Below are positions 5,875 through 12,589 of a stretch of 12,589 nt of DNA, one piece after another (position 1 is the first letter of the stretch; each line of letters opens with the position of its first letter). Under the pieces are notes generated by a model. It was not told where the DNA came from. It saw only the letters and a list, made by a program, of their open reading frames with translations, and made no database searches. The stretch covers positions 1 through 12,589 of the forward strand of contig JALHHX010000060.1 in NCBI GenBank assembly GCA_022837245.1, in the 5' to 3' direction. The stretch is from Lentisphaerota bacterium (GTDB taxonomy: Bacteria > Verrucomicrobiota > Kiritimatiellia > RFP12 > UBA3636). The position numbers and the translations under genes were made by a program.

Positions 5875-7146
5875 ATGACAGCTTACGACAAGATAACCGC
5901 ACCCCGGGAAGGCTCGGCGATAACTATGGGCGCAGACTGCGTCCTGAAGGTTCCTGACAACCCCATTATTCCGTTCATTGAGGGCGACGGCACGGGCCCC
6001 GATATCACTCGAGCCGCAATGGTTGTCTGGAACGCGGCTGTCGAGAAGGCCTACGGCGGCAAGCGCAAGGTGTCGTGGATGGAAGTTTACGCCGGTGAGA
6101 AGGCGAACAAAGTCTACGGGCCGGGAACATGGCTTCCCGCGGAGACGCTCACCGCGCTCCGCGAAAACCTCGTTGGAATCAAGGGCCCGCTTACAACGCC
6201 GGTCGGTGGCGGCATACGCTCGCTCAACGTGGCGTTGCGCCAGGAGCTGGACCTCTACGTTTGCCTGAGGCCTGTCCGCTGGTTCAAAGGCGTGCCCTCC
6301 CCCGTTAAACACCCGGAACTCACGGACATGGTCATCTTCCGCGAAAACACGGAGGACATCTACGCCGGCATCGAATGGATCGCTGGCACGCCCGAGGCGA
6401 AGAAAGTGGTAGATTTTCTTCGCAACGAAATGGGCGTGAAGAAAATCCGTTTCCCGGAAACTTCGTCGATCGGCATAAAACCCATCTCGCGCGAAGGCAC
6501 TGAACGCCTTGTGCGCGCGGCCATCAAATACGCCATCGAAAACAACCGCCCAAGCGTAACTCTCGTCCATAAAGGCAACATCATGAAGTTCACCGAGGGT
6601 GGTTTCCGCGACTGGGGCTACGAGCTCGCGAAGCGCGAATTCGGCGCGGAGGAAATCGGCGAGGGCCCGTGGTGTAGGTTCATAAACCCGAAGACGGGGC
6701 GCGAGATCATTGTCAAGGACTGCATTTGCGATGCGTTCCTGCAGCAGATCCTCACACGTCCCGCCGAGTACAGCGTAGTGGCCACGCCCAATCTAAACGG
6801 CGACTATGTGTCCGACGCGCTTGCTGCCTGCGTCGGCGGCATAGGCATCGCCCCGGGCGGCAACATCAACTATGTCACGGGAGCGGCGGTCTTCGAAGCA
6901 ACGCACGGCACTGCGCCCAAATATGCCGGCCTCGACAAAGTCAACCCCGGCTCTCTCATTCTCTCCGGAGAAATGATGTTCCGCTACCTGGGATGGACTG
7001 AGGCGGCGGATCTTATCATCGCGGCCATGGACCTGGTGATTGCGTCGAAGAGGGTCACCTATGACTTCGCGCGCCTGATGGACGACGCGACCGAGCTGAA
7101 ATGCTCTGAATTCGGCGAGGCGCTAGCCGCCGCGATTAGCGGCTGA
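5875..7146 (+). CDS. icd: NADP-dependent isocitrate dehydrogenase
   Basis: A 423-residue homodimeric TCA-cycle enzyme, converting isocitrate to 2-oxoglutarate and CO2 with NADP+. It belongs to the E. coli Icd type. The substrate serine loop is RSLN (S116, matching E. coli S113, the AceK phosphorylation site), with R122, R132 and the FREN motif (R156). Y163 and K233 match catalytic Y160 and K230. Metal-binding aspartates are D310 and D314. Cofactor choice is readable: K349-Y350 in HGTAPKYAG plus Y396 and R400 in RVTYDFAR are the NADP determinants. NAD-type enzymes differ at these sites. AGGAG (5859-5863) precedes ATG 5875 by 11 bases, slightly long. The phosphodiesterase gene follows after 17 bases, so the two are probably co-transcribed. 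No aceK is nearby, so use of the phosphorylatable serine is unknown. Confidence 0.96.
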   Translation: MTAYDKITAPREGSAITMGADCVLKVPDNPIIPFIEGDGTGPDITRAAMVVWNAAVEKAYGGKRKVSWMEVYAGEKANKVYGPGTWLPAETLTALRENLVGIKGPLTTPVGGGIRSLNVALRQELDLYVCLRPVRWFKGVPSPVKHPELTDMVIFRENTEDIYAGIEWIAGTPEAKKVVDFLRNEMGVKKIRFPETSSIGIKPISREGTERLVRAAIKYAIENNRPSVTLVHKGNIMKFTEGGFRDWGYELAKREFGAEEIGEGPWCRFINPKTGREIIVKDCICDAFLQQILTRPAEYSVVATPNLNGDYVSDALAACVGGIGIAPGGNINYVTGAAVFEATHGTAPKYAGLDKVNPGSLILSGEMMFRYLGWTEAADLIIAAMDLVIASKRVTYDFARLMDDATELKCSEFGEALAAAISG

Positions 7147-7163
7147 AGAGAGGCGCGCTGACG

Positions 7164-7733
7164 ATGAAGATCCTGTTTTTCTCGGACACGCATGGTTCAT
7201 GCGACGCCCTGGAGCGGATCATGGAGCTGGACGCAGGGCTCAAACCAGACTTGCTCGCGTTTCTCGGCGACGCGCTCTACCACGGTCCACGCAACGAAAT
7301 CTGCGCGGACTACAACCCGCGCGGCGCTGCGAAAATGTTCAACGACTTCAAAGACAAGCTAGTCGCAGTGCGCGGCAATTGCGACAGCGAAGTCGACCAG
7401 GTGATGCTCGAGTTCCCGCTGATGGAGAGCTACACGACAATATTCGACGGCGGACGCCGTTTTTTCCTGACGCATGGCCACATCTGGGGCGAAAACCACA
7501 TCCCGCCCTTGCCATTCGGCACGATAGTGGCTAGCGGGCACACACACGTGGCACGCATCGCCGAAGGAGAAAACGGGATGGTGTTTTTCAACCCCGGCTC
7601 AACCACACGCCCGAAGCACGGGGCACCGCCATCATACGGATTCTATGACGGACACGGTCTGTCGGTGCGTGAGCTGTTCACATCGAACAAAATGCTCTCG
7701 CTCGCCCTTGACGGGGCGAAGCAGGATCATTGA
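7164..7733 (+). CDS. yfcE: YfcE-like metallophosphodiesterase
   Basis: A 189-residue calcineurin-like phosphoesterase of the small YfcE/MJ0936 class, normal in length (E. coli YfcE is about 184). Members hydrolyse phosphodiesters such as bis-pNPP in vitro with Mn2+ or another divalent metal; the cell substrate is generally unknown. The full metal-binding set is visible: SDTH (D8, H10), FLGDALYHG (D36), RGNCD (N72), LTHGH (H104) and ASGHTHV (H126, H128). The NPGS motif (143-146) near the end is also typical. There is no signal peptide. AGAGAGG precedes ATG 7164 at suitable spacing, 17 bases after the icd stop, so it is probably expressed with icd, although no functional link is known. A strong hairpin follows its stop by one base. 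Confidence 0.92.
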   Translation: MKILFFSDTHGSCDALERIMELDAGLKPDLLAFLGDALYHGPRNEICADYNPRGAAKMFNDFKDKLVAVRGNCDSEVDQVMLEFPLMESYTTIFDGGRRFFLTHGHIWGENHIPPLPFGTIVASGHTHVARIAEGENGMVFFNPGSTTRPKHGAPPSYGFYDGHGLSVRELFTSNKMLSLALDGAKQDH

Positions 7734-7734
7734 A

Positions 7735-7761
7735 CCCCGGCTGCTGGAAACGCAACCGGGG
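7735..7761. terminator. Bidirectional hairpin between yfcE and infC
   Basis: CCCCGGCTGC (7735-7744) pairs with GCAACCGGGG (7752-7761) around TGGAAAC. The one C-A mismatch in the rightward transcript becomes a G-U pair in the leftward one, where the stem can extend to twelve pairs and is followed by TTCAA. It lies between two converging genes (stops at 7733 and 7780). T-runs are short on both sides, so this is a probable terminator judged by position and stem strength. Confidence 0.65.
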
Positions 7762-7779
7762 CTGTTCTGGCTAGTCGCT

Positions 7780-8358
7780 CTATTTGGTCGTCTGTTTTGT
7801 TGGTTTGGGTCCTAGCATCCCGTTTATGCTGCGCCCCATTAGCTGGGGTTCCTGCTCGACATTCGCGACATCCGCAACGTCCCTGCATACACGGTCGATG
7901 ACCTCGTGCCCAAGTTCCCTATGCGCGTTCTCGCGTCCGCGGAACTGGAGCGTCAACTTGATTTTGTTGCCTTCGGCCAGGAAAGAACGGATGTTGCGGA
8001 TCTTCAACTGGTAGTCGTTCTCGTCCACATTGGCGTGGAACTTGATTTCCTTCGTGACAACCTTTGACTGGTTTTTCTTGGCCTGTTTCTTCTTCTGCCC
8101 CTCTTCGTATTTGAACTTGCCGAAATCCATGATCCGGCATACGGGGGGATTGGCGTTGGGGGTTATTTCCACGAGATCAAGCCCGTGCTGCTCCGCCAGC
8201 CGCAATGCTTCGCTGAGCGTCATGACCCCCGCCTGGCTGCCGTCGGGGTTTATGCATCTAACTTCCGACGCGCGTATTTGCAGATTGAGCCTCGTGAACG
8301 AACCTTTGCCTGCGGTTTTGCCGCGCGGGTTCGTTGATTTGCCATCTTCTTGACTGAT
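7780..8358 (-). CDS. infC: Translation initiation factor IF-3
   Basis: A 192-residue IF-3, which binds the 30S subunit, blocks premature 50S joining and checks start-codon and initiator-tRNA pairing. The N-domain begins at about residue 21 (FTRLNLQIRASEVR, as in the E. coli RINGEIRAQEVR region) and runs through LVEITPNANPPVCRIMDFGKF. The linker EEGQKKKQAKKNQ is Lys-rich. The C-domain holds VTKEIKF, DYQLKIR and LQFRGREN. An ordinary ATG occurs only at 8223, which would remove the first 45 residues including conserved N-domain sequence. A perfect AGGAGG (8364-8369) sits 5 bases before ATC 8358, so the gene starts with ATC. IF-3 itself rejects such codons, giving the known autoregulation in other bacteria. 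It lies 58 bases after thrS, as in many genomes, but rpmI and rplT do not follow. Confidence 0.94.
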   Translation of the reverse strand: MSQEDGKSTNPRGKTAGKGSFTRLNLQIRASEVRCINPDGSQAGVMTLSEALRLAEQHGLDLVEITPNANPPVCRIMDFGKFKYEEGQKKKQAKKNQSKVVTKEIKFHANVDENDYQLKIRNIRSFLAEGNKIKLTLQFRGRENAHRELGHEVIDRVCRDVADVANVEQEPQLMGRSINGMLGPKPTKQTTK

Positions 8359-8369
8359 GATTGCCTCCT
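8356..8369 (-). promoter_or_regulatory. infC ribosome binding site with ATC start
   Basis: In the leftward direction the sequence reads AGGAGG-CAATC-ATC. The second of two tandem ATC codons (8358-8356) has the better 5-base spacing; the first (8361-8359) is only 2 bases from the SD. No ATG, GTG or TTG is in frame near this SD. The perfect SD and the rare start together are the signature of IF-3 autocontrol. Confidence 0.85.
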
Positions 8370-8416
8370 TGTGCTTTTTTATTATGTCGTTTTTTTATTG
8401 AGAAAACCGCCTGCGG

Positions 8417-10129
8417 CTATTCCTTCAGCGATTCCCTAAACACCTCCATGAACGCGGCGACTTCCATCGTGCCCTTGTCTCCATCGCTCCTAGTGCGCAC
8501 GGACACTGTTCCGGCCTCCGCCTCGCGTTTGCCTATAACCAGCATGTACGGGATCCTGTCCGCCTGCGCGCGGCGGATTTTAGCGCCGAGCTTGTCGGCA
8601 TGCGAATCAACACTGACACGCACGTCATCACCGCGAAACTGCGCAGCAAGCTTCTCCGCTGCCGGCAGTTGATCGTCCGTTATCGGGATCACGCGCACCT
8701 GCTCCGGCGCGAGCCACGCCGGAAACGCTCCCGCGTAATGCTCCACCAGAATCCCGAAGAAGCGCTCAATGGATCCGAGCAGCGCGCGGTGCACCATGTA
8801 TGGGCGGTGTTGAAGGCCATCCGCCCCAACGTATGAGATATCGAAACGCTCCGGCTCGTTGAAGTCGAACTGTATCGTGCCAAGCTGCCACTCGCGCCCG
8901 ATAGCATCCTTGATCTTGAGGTCGATTTTCGGGCCGTAGAAAGCTCCACCGCCTTCGTCGACCTGATAGGGAATGCCCTCAGCTTTAAGTGCGGACTCGA
9001 GCGACTCCGTTGCCTGATCCCAGCGGCTCTGTTCGCCGACAGCCTTTTCCGGCCGCGTGGAGAGGTATGCCGCAATGTCTTTGAAGCCAAACCGGCGCAG
9101 AATACGCAACGCGAATTCCACAGTGTACTTGACCTCCTCGACAATCGTCTCTGGAGTGCAAAAAATGTGCGCATCATCCTGAGTGAAGCCCCGCACGCGC
9201 AATAGCCCGTGCAGCACGCCGCTCTTTTCGTAGCGGTACACGGTGCCGAGCTCGGCCCAGCGCAGCGGCAGGTCGCGGTAGGAACGCATCTGGCTCTTGT
9301 AGATCTCGATGTGGAACGGGCAGTTCATAGGCTTGACGAAGTAGTCCTGCCCGTCGATGTCCATCGGCGAGTACATGTTCTCCTTGTAAAAGCCAAGGTG
9401 ACCCGAGGTCTCCCACAGAGTGGCACGCCCGATGTGCGGCGTGAAGACCATTTCGTACCCGGCTCTGAAGTGCTCGCGACGCCAGTAATCCTCTATGGCC
9501 GTGCGCACCCGCGCTCCTTTCGGATGCCATAGCACGAGGCCTGGCCCAACTGCGTCTGACATGCTGAATAGTCCCAGCTCAGGGCCTAGACGCCTGTGGT
9601 CGCGCTTCTTTGCCTCCTCAATGCGCTCGACGATCGCGTTGATCTCCTCCTGCGACTCCGCCACGATTCCGTAGAGACGCTGCAACATGACGTTGTTCTC
9701 GTCGCCCCTGAAATAGGAACCGGCGATCGAGGTTATCTTGAACGCCTTCAAATCGCCAGTTGTGGCAAGGTGCGGACCACGGCACAAATCCGTGAAAGCG
9801 CCGCTACGATAGAAAGAGACGGCCTCGCCCTCCGGTATGTCCGCCAGCCGTTCCAGCTTGTATGTCTGTCCGGCACTCTTAAGCATCGCCTCTGCCTCGC
9901 CCCGGCTCATTTCGAAACGCTCGAAGGGATGATTGGCCTTGACAATCTCCGCCATCTTCGCCTCTATAGCGGCGAAATCGTCGGGCACCAGCCGGTGCGG
10001 CATGTCAAAATCATAGTAAAACCCATCATCGGTCGCGGGACCGATGTCCAACTTGACGTCCGGGAACAGTTCGCAAACCGCCGCCGCCATTATATGCGCC
10101 GCACTGTGGCGCATTGTATCAATATTCAA
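8417..10129 (-). CDS. thrS: Threonyl-tRNA synthetase (no TGS domain)
   Basis: A 570-residue class II synthetase charging tRNA-Thr with threonine. It begins directly with the editing domain: HSAAH (H8, H12) and CRGPH (C116, H120) form the site that clears Ser-tRNA-Thr. The catalytic core has the zinc ligands C270 (PMNCPFH), H321 (DDAHIF) and H447 (MVHRALLGS), motif 2 YRYEKSG-VLHGLLRVRGFTQDD, and motif 3 around HRALLGSIERF. The C-terminal anticodon-binding domain runs from about 474 to 565. The N-terminal TGS domain of E. coli ThrS is absent. The start is uncertain. TTG 10129 is 9 bases after AAAGG and gives MNIDTMRHSAAH. ATG 10114 is in frame. GTG 10198 would add an unrelated 23 residues and coincides with the predicted transcription start. 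It is upstream of infC in the same operon. Confidence 0.95.
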   Translation of the reverse strand: MNIDTMRHSAAHIMAAAVCELFPDVKLDIGPATDDGFYYDFDMPHRLVPDDFAAIEAKMAEIVKANHPFERFEMSRGEAEAMLKSAGQTYKLERLADIPEGEAVSFYRSGAFTDLCRGPHLATTGDLKAFKITSIAGSYFRGDENNVMLQRLYGIVAESQEEINAIVERIEEAKKRDHRRLGPELGLFSMSDAVGPGLVLWHPKGARVRTAIEDYWRREHFRAGYEMVFTPHIGRATLWETSGHLGFYKENMYSPMDIDGQDYFVKPMNCPFHIEIYKSQMRSYRDLPLRWAELGTVYRYEKSGVLHGLLRVRGFTQDDAHIFCTPETIVEEVKYTVEFALRILRRFGFKDIAAYLSTRPEKAVGEQSRWDQATESLESALKAEGIPYQVDEGGGAFYGPKIDLKIKDAIGREWQLGTIQFDFNEPERFDISYVGADGLQHRPYMVHRALLGSIERFFGILVEHYAGAFPAWLAPEQVRVIPITDDQLPAAEKLAAQFRGDDVRVSVDSHADKLGAKIRRAQADRIPYMLVIGKREAEAGTVSVRTRSDGDKGTMEVAAFMEVFRESLKE

Positions 10130-10205
10130 TTTTTGTCGCCTTTCCGCGGAAACGAACGGCCATCTCCCCAACAACAGGAAACATGCAGTCCGCCCCACTC
10201 GGCAT

Positions 10206-10235
10206 ATTGAATCATTAACGAGCCCCGCAAGTCAA
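10206..10235 (-). promoter_or_regulatory. Candidate thrS-infC promoter
   Basis: On the minus strand, TTGACT (10230-10235), an 18-base spacer and TTCAAT (10206-10211) make a plausible promoter in the 128-base gap after the phosphoesterase gene. It would start transcription near 10199 and give a leader of about 70 bases before TTG 10129, room for the kind of translational operator seen before thrS in E. coli. No structure was verified. Confidence 0.4.
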
Positions 10236-10257
10236 ACCAAAATCGCAGATTTGCACA

Positions 10258-11199
10258 CTATTGCGACAGCTTCACGGTTCTCGAGGAGCCATCTTCCAGA
10301 TCCTTCCCGAGAGAAGGGACATAGATCCGCGTGGATATCTCGCCTTTATCTGTATCGACTATCAGCAGCCGCACCGGATTATTTTTGCCATCGTGGTAGC
10401 CCTGCAGAAATTGGTGTATAAGGTTACCATGATCGCCTTCATCAACACGATAGCCGTGGCTTCCAGTGTGGCCGCTTAATACCATGCTCACGTTCGCATA
10501 TGGCTTCATTGCCTTCTCGAAGACATACTGCGGGCTCTTGTCCCCATAACCTCCGTTATCCTGCTGGATAGTTGAATTTGCCAGCAAGTGCGCATGCGTT
10601 AGGAATATGATTTTGCTGCCGGGGTATTTCTCTGCCATCGACTTTGCCCACTCCACTGCAGCGGGCCTAGCCCAAAGCTCAAGCTGCACAACAAGCCAAT
10701 CTTCCGCTCCTGCCGTGAACTTGTGCGCGGAGTTGTCGATCTTGCCCGGCTCAAACGTCTCAACCAGCGCCTTAAAGCGGTTCGTGGGGAAATGCGTGTT
10801 GAAACGCTCGGTGTTGCGCAGATTAAGGTTCACGTTGCCAGGTGCGGCACTGCCTCCATCGGCCTTTACGGCCGCGGTGTCGTGATTGCCCAGCGCGATT
10901 GCGTATGGGATGCCGGCGCGGTCTAGAATCCCGAACGCTCTGGATTGATTCGCATACTGCGTATCGTCGTTGAAGTTCATCAGGTCGCCGACCCCAAGCA
11001 CCATCTTAAGGTTCATATTGGTGCTGTTAGCCACAAGCCATTCCAGTCTGTCGCGCATACGCGAATCATGCGTCTCAAGTTGCGCATCAGGAATTACTGC
11101 TAATGTAAAAACCTCACCATAAGCAACTCCCGCAAGCATGCAAAGGCAGGCGCATAACACAGGAACAACTGTCAACCATCCTCTAATACCATTTTTCAT
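10258..11199 (-). CDS. Exported calcineurin-like metallophosphoesterase
   Basis: A 313-residue secreted or periplasmic phosphoesterase. Residues 1-28 form a signal peptide: basic start MKNGIRGW, hydrophobic core, and likely cleavage after AYG. The metal site is calcineurin-like: VIPDAQ (D38), GVGDLMN (D72), LGNHD (N105, H106), LTHAH (H202, H204) and LSGHTGSH (H244, H248). The first motif is D-x-Q instead of the usual D-x-H. This is seen in a bacterial subfamily with IPDTQ-like starts, so it is probably natural. The substrate is unknown; a role in phosphate release or envelope metabolism is possible but not shown. It starts 9 bases after the rfbB stop with no SD, so it is probably translated from the rfbB transcript. 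A Cys-rich stretch in the signal (VLCAC) is a poor lipobox. Confidence 0.85.
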   Translation of the reverse strand: MKNGIRGWLTVVPVLCACLCMLAGVAYGEVFTLAVIPDAQLETHDSRMRDRLEWLVANSTNMNLKMVLGVGDLMNFNDDTQYANQSRAFGILDRAGIPYAIALGNHDTAAVKADGGSAAPGNVNLNLRNTERFNTHFPTNRFKALVETFEPGKIDNSAHKFTAGAEDWLVVQLELWARPAAVEWAKSMAEKYPGSKIIFLTHAHLLANSTIQQDNGGYGDKSPQYVFEKAMKPYANVSMVLSGHTGSHGYRVDEGDHGNLIHQFLQGYHDGKNNPVRLLIVDTDKGEISTRIYVPSLGKDLEDGSSRTVKLSQ

Positions 11200-11208
11200 A
11201 ACAATAAA

Positions 11209-12279
11209 TCAACTGCGTTTGCCGTAGTTTTTCTCGATCCACTGCCTGTATGCGCCTGTGCGCACCGACTCCACCCATTCGGAGTTTTCGAGATACCAGC
11301 GTACTGTCTTCGCGAAGCCCGTGTCCGCCGTCTCCGTCTGCCTCCACCCGAAATCATGCTCAAGGCGCGAGCAGTCGATAGCGTACCGGTGGTCGTGCCC
11401 GGGGCGGTCCTTCACAAATGTTATGAGCTCGGCGCGTGGCTTTCCTGAAGGCAGTGGAGGCGCGAATTCGTCAACTAGTGCCGCGATGCGTTTAACGACG
11501 TCGATGTTGCGCAGCTCGCAGCGCCCGCCAACCACGTAAGTCTCCCCTGCCGCAGCCTGCGTCATGACCGTCCAGATTGCCGAGCAGTGGTCATCCACGT
11601 AAAGCCAGTCGCGCACGTTGATGCCCTCACCATAAACCGGCAGCGGCTTCCCTTCAAGCGCATTCAGAATCATAAGAGGGATAAGCTTCTCAGGGAACTG
11701 GTACGGACCGTAGTTATTCGAGCAATTGGAGATTGTGATGGGCAGGCCGTACGTATCGTGGTATGCGCGCACAAGATGGTCCGAAGAAGCCTTCGACGCC
11801 GAGTACGGGCTGTGCGGCATGTATGGGGTCTTCTCCGTAAAATACCCCGCGTCGCCTAGACTGCCGAAAACCTCGTCCGTGCTGACATGGTGGAAGAGCT
11901 CCGTCTTGTCCCCGCGTTCCTTGGCAACCTGCAGCAGGTTGAACGTGCCGACTATGTTCGTCTGGATGAAATCATCTGGGGCGACGATCGACCGGTCGAC
12001 ATGAGATTCCGCGGCAAAGTGGCAGACGCAGTCGATATCATACACCTCGAAGATCCTCTTGATCACATCTTTGTCCCTGATGTCGGCGCGCTCGAACACG
12101 TAACGATCGCCATGCTCCTGCCCGACATCGGCCAGGCTCGCCGGGTTTCCCGCGTACGTGAGCGCGTCCATATTCACTATGCGCCCCTCGAAGTCGGTCT
12201 TATCAAAAACATATCTTATGAAATTGGAGCCGATGAAGCCGGCGCCGCCGGTTACGAGCACATTGTTGAACTTTCGCAT
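11209..12279 (-). CDS. rfbB: dTDP-glucose 4,6-dehydratase
   Basis: A 356-residue extended short-chain dehydrogenase/reductase. It converts dTDP-glucose to dTDP-4-keto-6-deoxyglucose, the second step toward dTDP-L-rhamnose and other deoxysugars of O-antigen or capsule. The Rossmann motif is TGGAGFIG (10-17). The catalytic set is STDE (T134, D135, E136) and YSASK (Y159, K163). Other signatures are HFAAESHVDRS (87-97), NCSNNYGPYQFPEKLIP, and RDWLYVDDH (223-231). It is normal in length (E. coli RfbB is about 361). ATG 12279 follows AGAAGGAA by 10 bases; the frame extends upstream to 12360, but that part is not family sequence and overlaps the promoter. No rfbA, rfbC or rfbD is beside it, so the rest of the pathway must be elsewhere. 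The phosphoesterase gene follows 9 bases later. Confidence 0.95.
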   Translation of the reverse strand: MRKFNNVLVTGGAGFIGSNFIRYVFDKTDFEGRIVNMDALTYAGNPASLADVGQEHGDRYVFERADIRDKDVIKRIFEVYDIDCVCHFAAESHVDRSIVAPDDFIQTNIVGTFNLLQVAKERGDKTELFHHVSTDEVFGSLGDAGYFTEKTPYMPHSPYSASKASSDHLVRAYHDTYGLPITISNCSNNYGPYQFPEKLIPLMILNALEGKPLPVYGEGINVRDWLYVDDHCSAIWTVMTQAAAGETYVVGGRCELRNIDVVKRIAALVDEFAPPLPSGKPRAELITFVKDRPGHDHRYAIDCSRLEHDFGWRQTETADTGFAKTVRWYLENSEWVESVRTGAYRQWIEKNYGKRS

Positions 12280-12331
12280 ATTTGTGTGGTTCCTTCTACG
12301 TCCTCTTGCGAGATTACAGAAATTTCTCTGC

Positions 12332-12360
12332 ATTGTACAATAAACCCCACTTGCCCGCAA
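12332..12360 (-). promoter_or_regulatory. Candidate rfbB promoter
   Basis: On the minus strand, TTGCGG (12355-12360), a 17-base spacer and TACAAT (12332-12337) resemble a sigma-70 promoter with a good -10 and a fair -35. Transcription would start near 12325, leaving a leader of about 46 bases before ATG 12279. Confidence 0.5.
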
Positions 12361-12451
12361 GCAACCCCATCAGTAGGACATTCCCCAATTTTACTCGCCG
12401 CAACTGCGGTTCCCTCGCGGGACTATCGCGCAGGAGTCCGAGTCATTTATA

Positions 12452-12589
12452 GTAATCTTGTGAAAAAACACGGGATTACAATAATCCCGCGTGGCAGGGT
12501 GGAAACCCATCCGCCGTAATCTTGCGTAAAATCACGGGATTACAATAATCACACATGGCAGAGTGGAAACCCATCCACCGTAATCTTGC
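12452..12589. repeat. 64-bp tandem repeat array, continuing past the window
   Basis: GTAATCTTG recurs at 12452, 12516 and 12580, exactly 64 bases apart. The two full units differ at 8 of 64 positions by my alignment; the third unit is cut by the window end. Each unit contains GTAATC and GATTAC as inverted arms, the segment GATTACAATAATC, and GTGGAAACCCATCC. The period is not a multiple of three and both strands lack a long frame, so it is not a coding repeat. There are no unique spacers, so it is not CRISPR. The stretch 12361-12451 between the rfbB promoter and the array holds no gene that I can see. The array's role is unknown. Confidence 0.85.

Noticed and set aside
10130..10198. GTG start of ThrS at 10198
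   Set aside because: The added 23 residues do not resemble a TGS domain, there is no SD, and the predicted transcription start coincides with it.
9596..10210. 204-codon rightward frame opposite thrS
   Set aside because: It is a shadow of the highly conserved thrS coding frame, with no recognisable protein features.
11111..11199. Lipoprotein signal in the metallophosphoesterase
   Set aside because: The VLCAC stretch lacks a proper lipobox, and a normal signal-peptidase site (AYG) follows.
12280..12360. N-terminal extension of RfbB
   Set aside because: The Rossmann motif sits at the expected distance from ATG 12279, and the extension overlaps the promoter and SD.
12452..12589. CRISPR array
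   Set aside because: The whole 64-bp unit is conserved; there are no unique spacers between short repeats, and no cas genes are in view.

Overview
The window joins two kinds of DNA. Bases 1 to about 2163 carry a rightward run of phage-type replication and recombination genes. From about 2164 to the right end is an ordinary bacterial chromosome. The boundary falls on the 3' end of a tmRNA gene (ssrA), a classic integration site, so the left part is most simply one end of an integrated phage or phage remnant. No integrase and no second att copy are visible. The host is a bacterium with GC-rich coding sequence that uses TAG, TAA and TGA as normal stops. Several of its genes lack a clear Shine-Dalgarno (SD) site. 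I cannot name the lineage; a gut or sediment member of the PVC bacteria (Lentisphaerota, Kiritimatiellota and relatives) would fit the mix of solitary glycosidase, HAD and exported phosphoesterase genes, but that is only an impression.

Phage side (1-2206): a small sigma-region-4-like helix-turn-helix protein, a RecE-type PD-(D/E)XK exonuclease, a Sak4-like RecA-fold ATPase, and the first 25-30 codons of a DUF669-like gene. That gene is cut at the tmRNA 3' end and then runs antisense into it. Together these look like a homologous recombination (strand annealing) module.

Host side: ssrA (leftward, tag ANSELALAA) is separated by a 233-bp divergent promoter region from a GH42 beta-galactosidase (rightward) with a very good sigma-70-type promoter. 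A convergent HAD phosphatase follows. Next come icd (NADP-type isocitrate dehydrogenase) and a YfcE-like phosphodiesterase, probably one transcript. A strong bidirectional hairpin separates this pair from the leftward series rfbB - exported metallophosphoesterase - thrS - infC. infC has the family's hallmark non-canonical start (ATC behind a perfect SD) and is followed by the terminator rather than by rpmI-rplT. ThrS lacks the N-terminal TGS domain.

The right edge (12452-12589) holds a 64-bp tandem repeat, two full units and the start of a third, with internal inverted repeats. It continues beyond the window and has no assigned function. The points most worth a second look are the gene-splitting junction at ssrA, the antisense arrangement there, and the 64-bp structured repeat.
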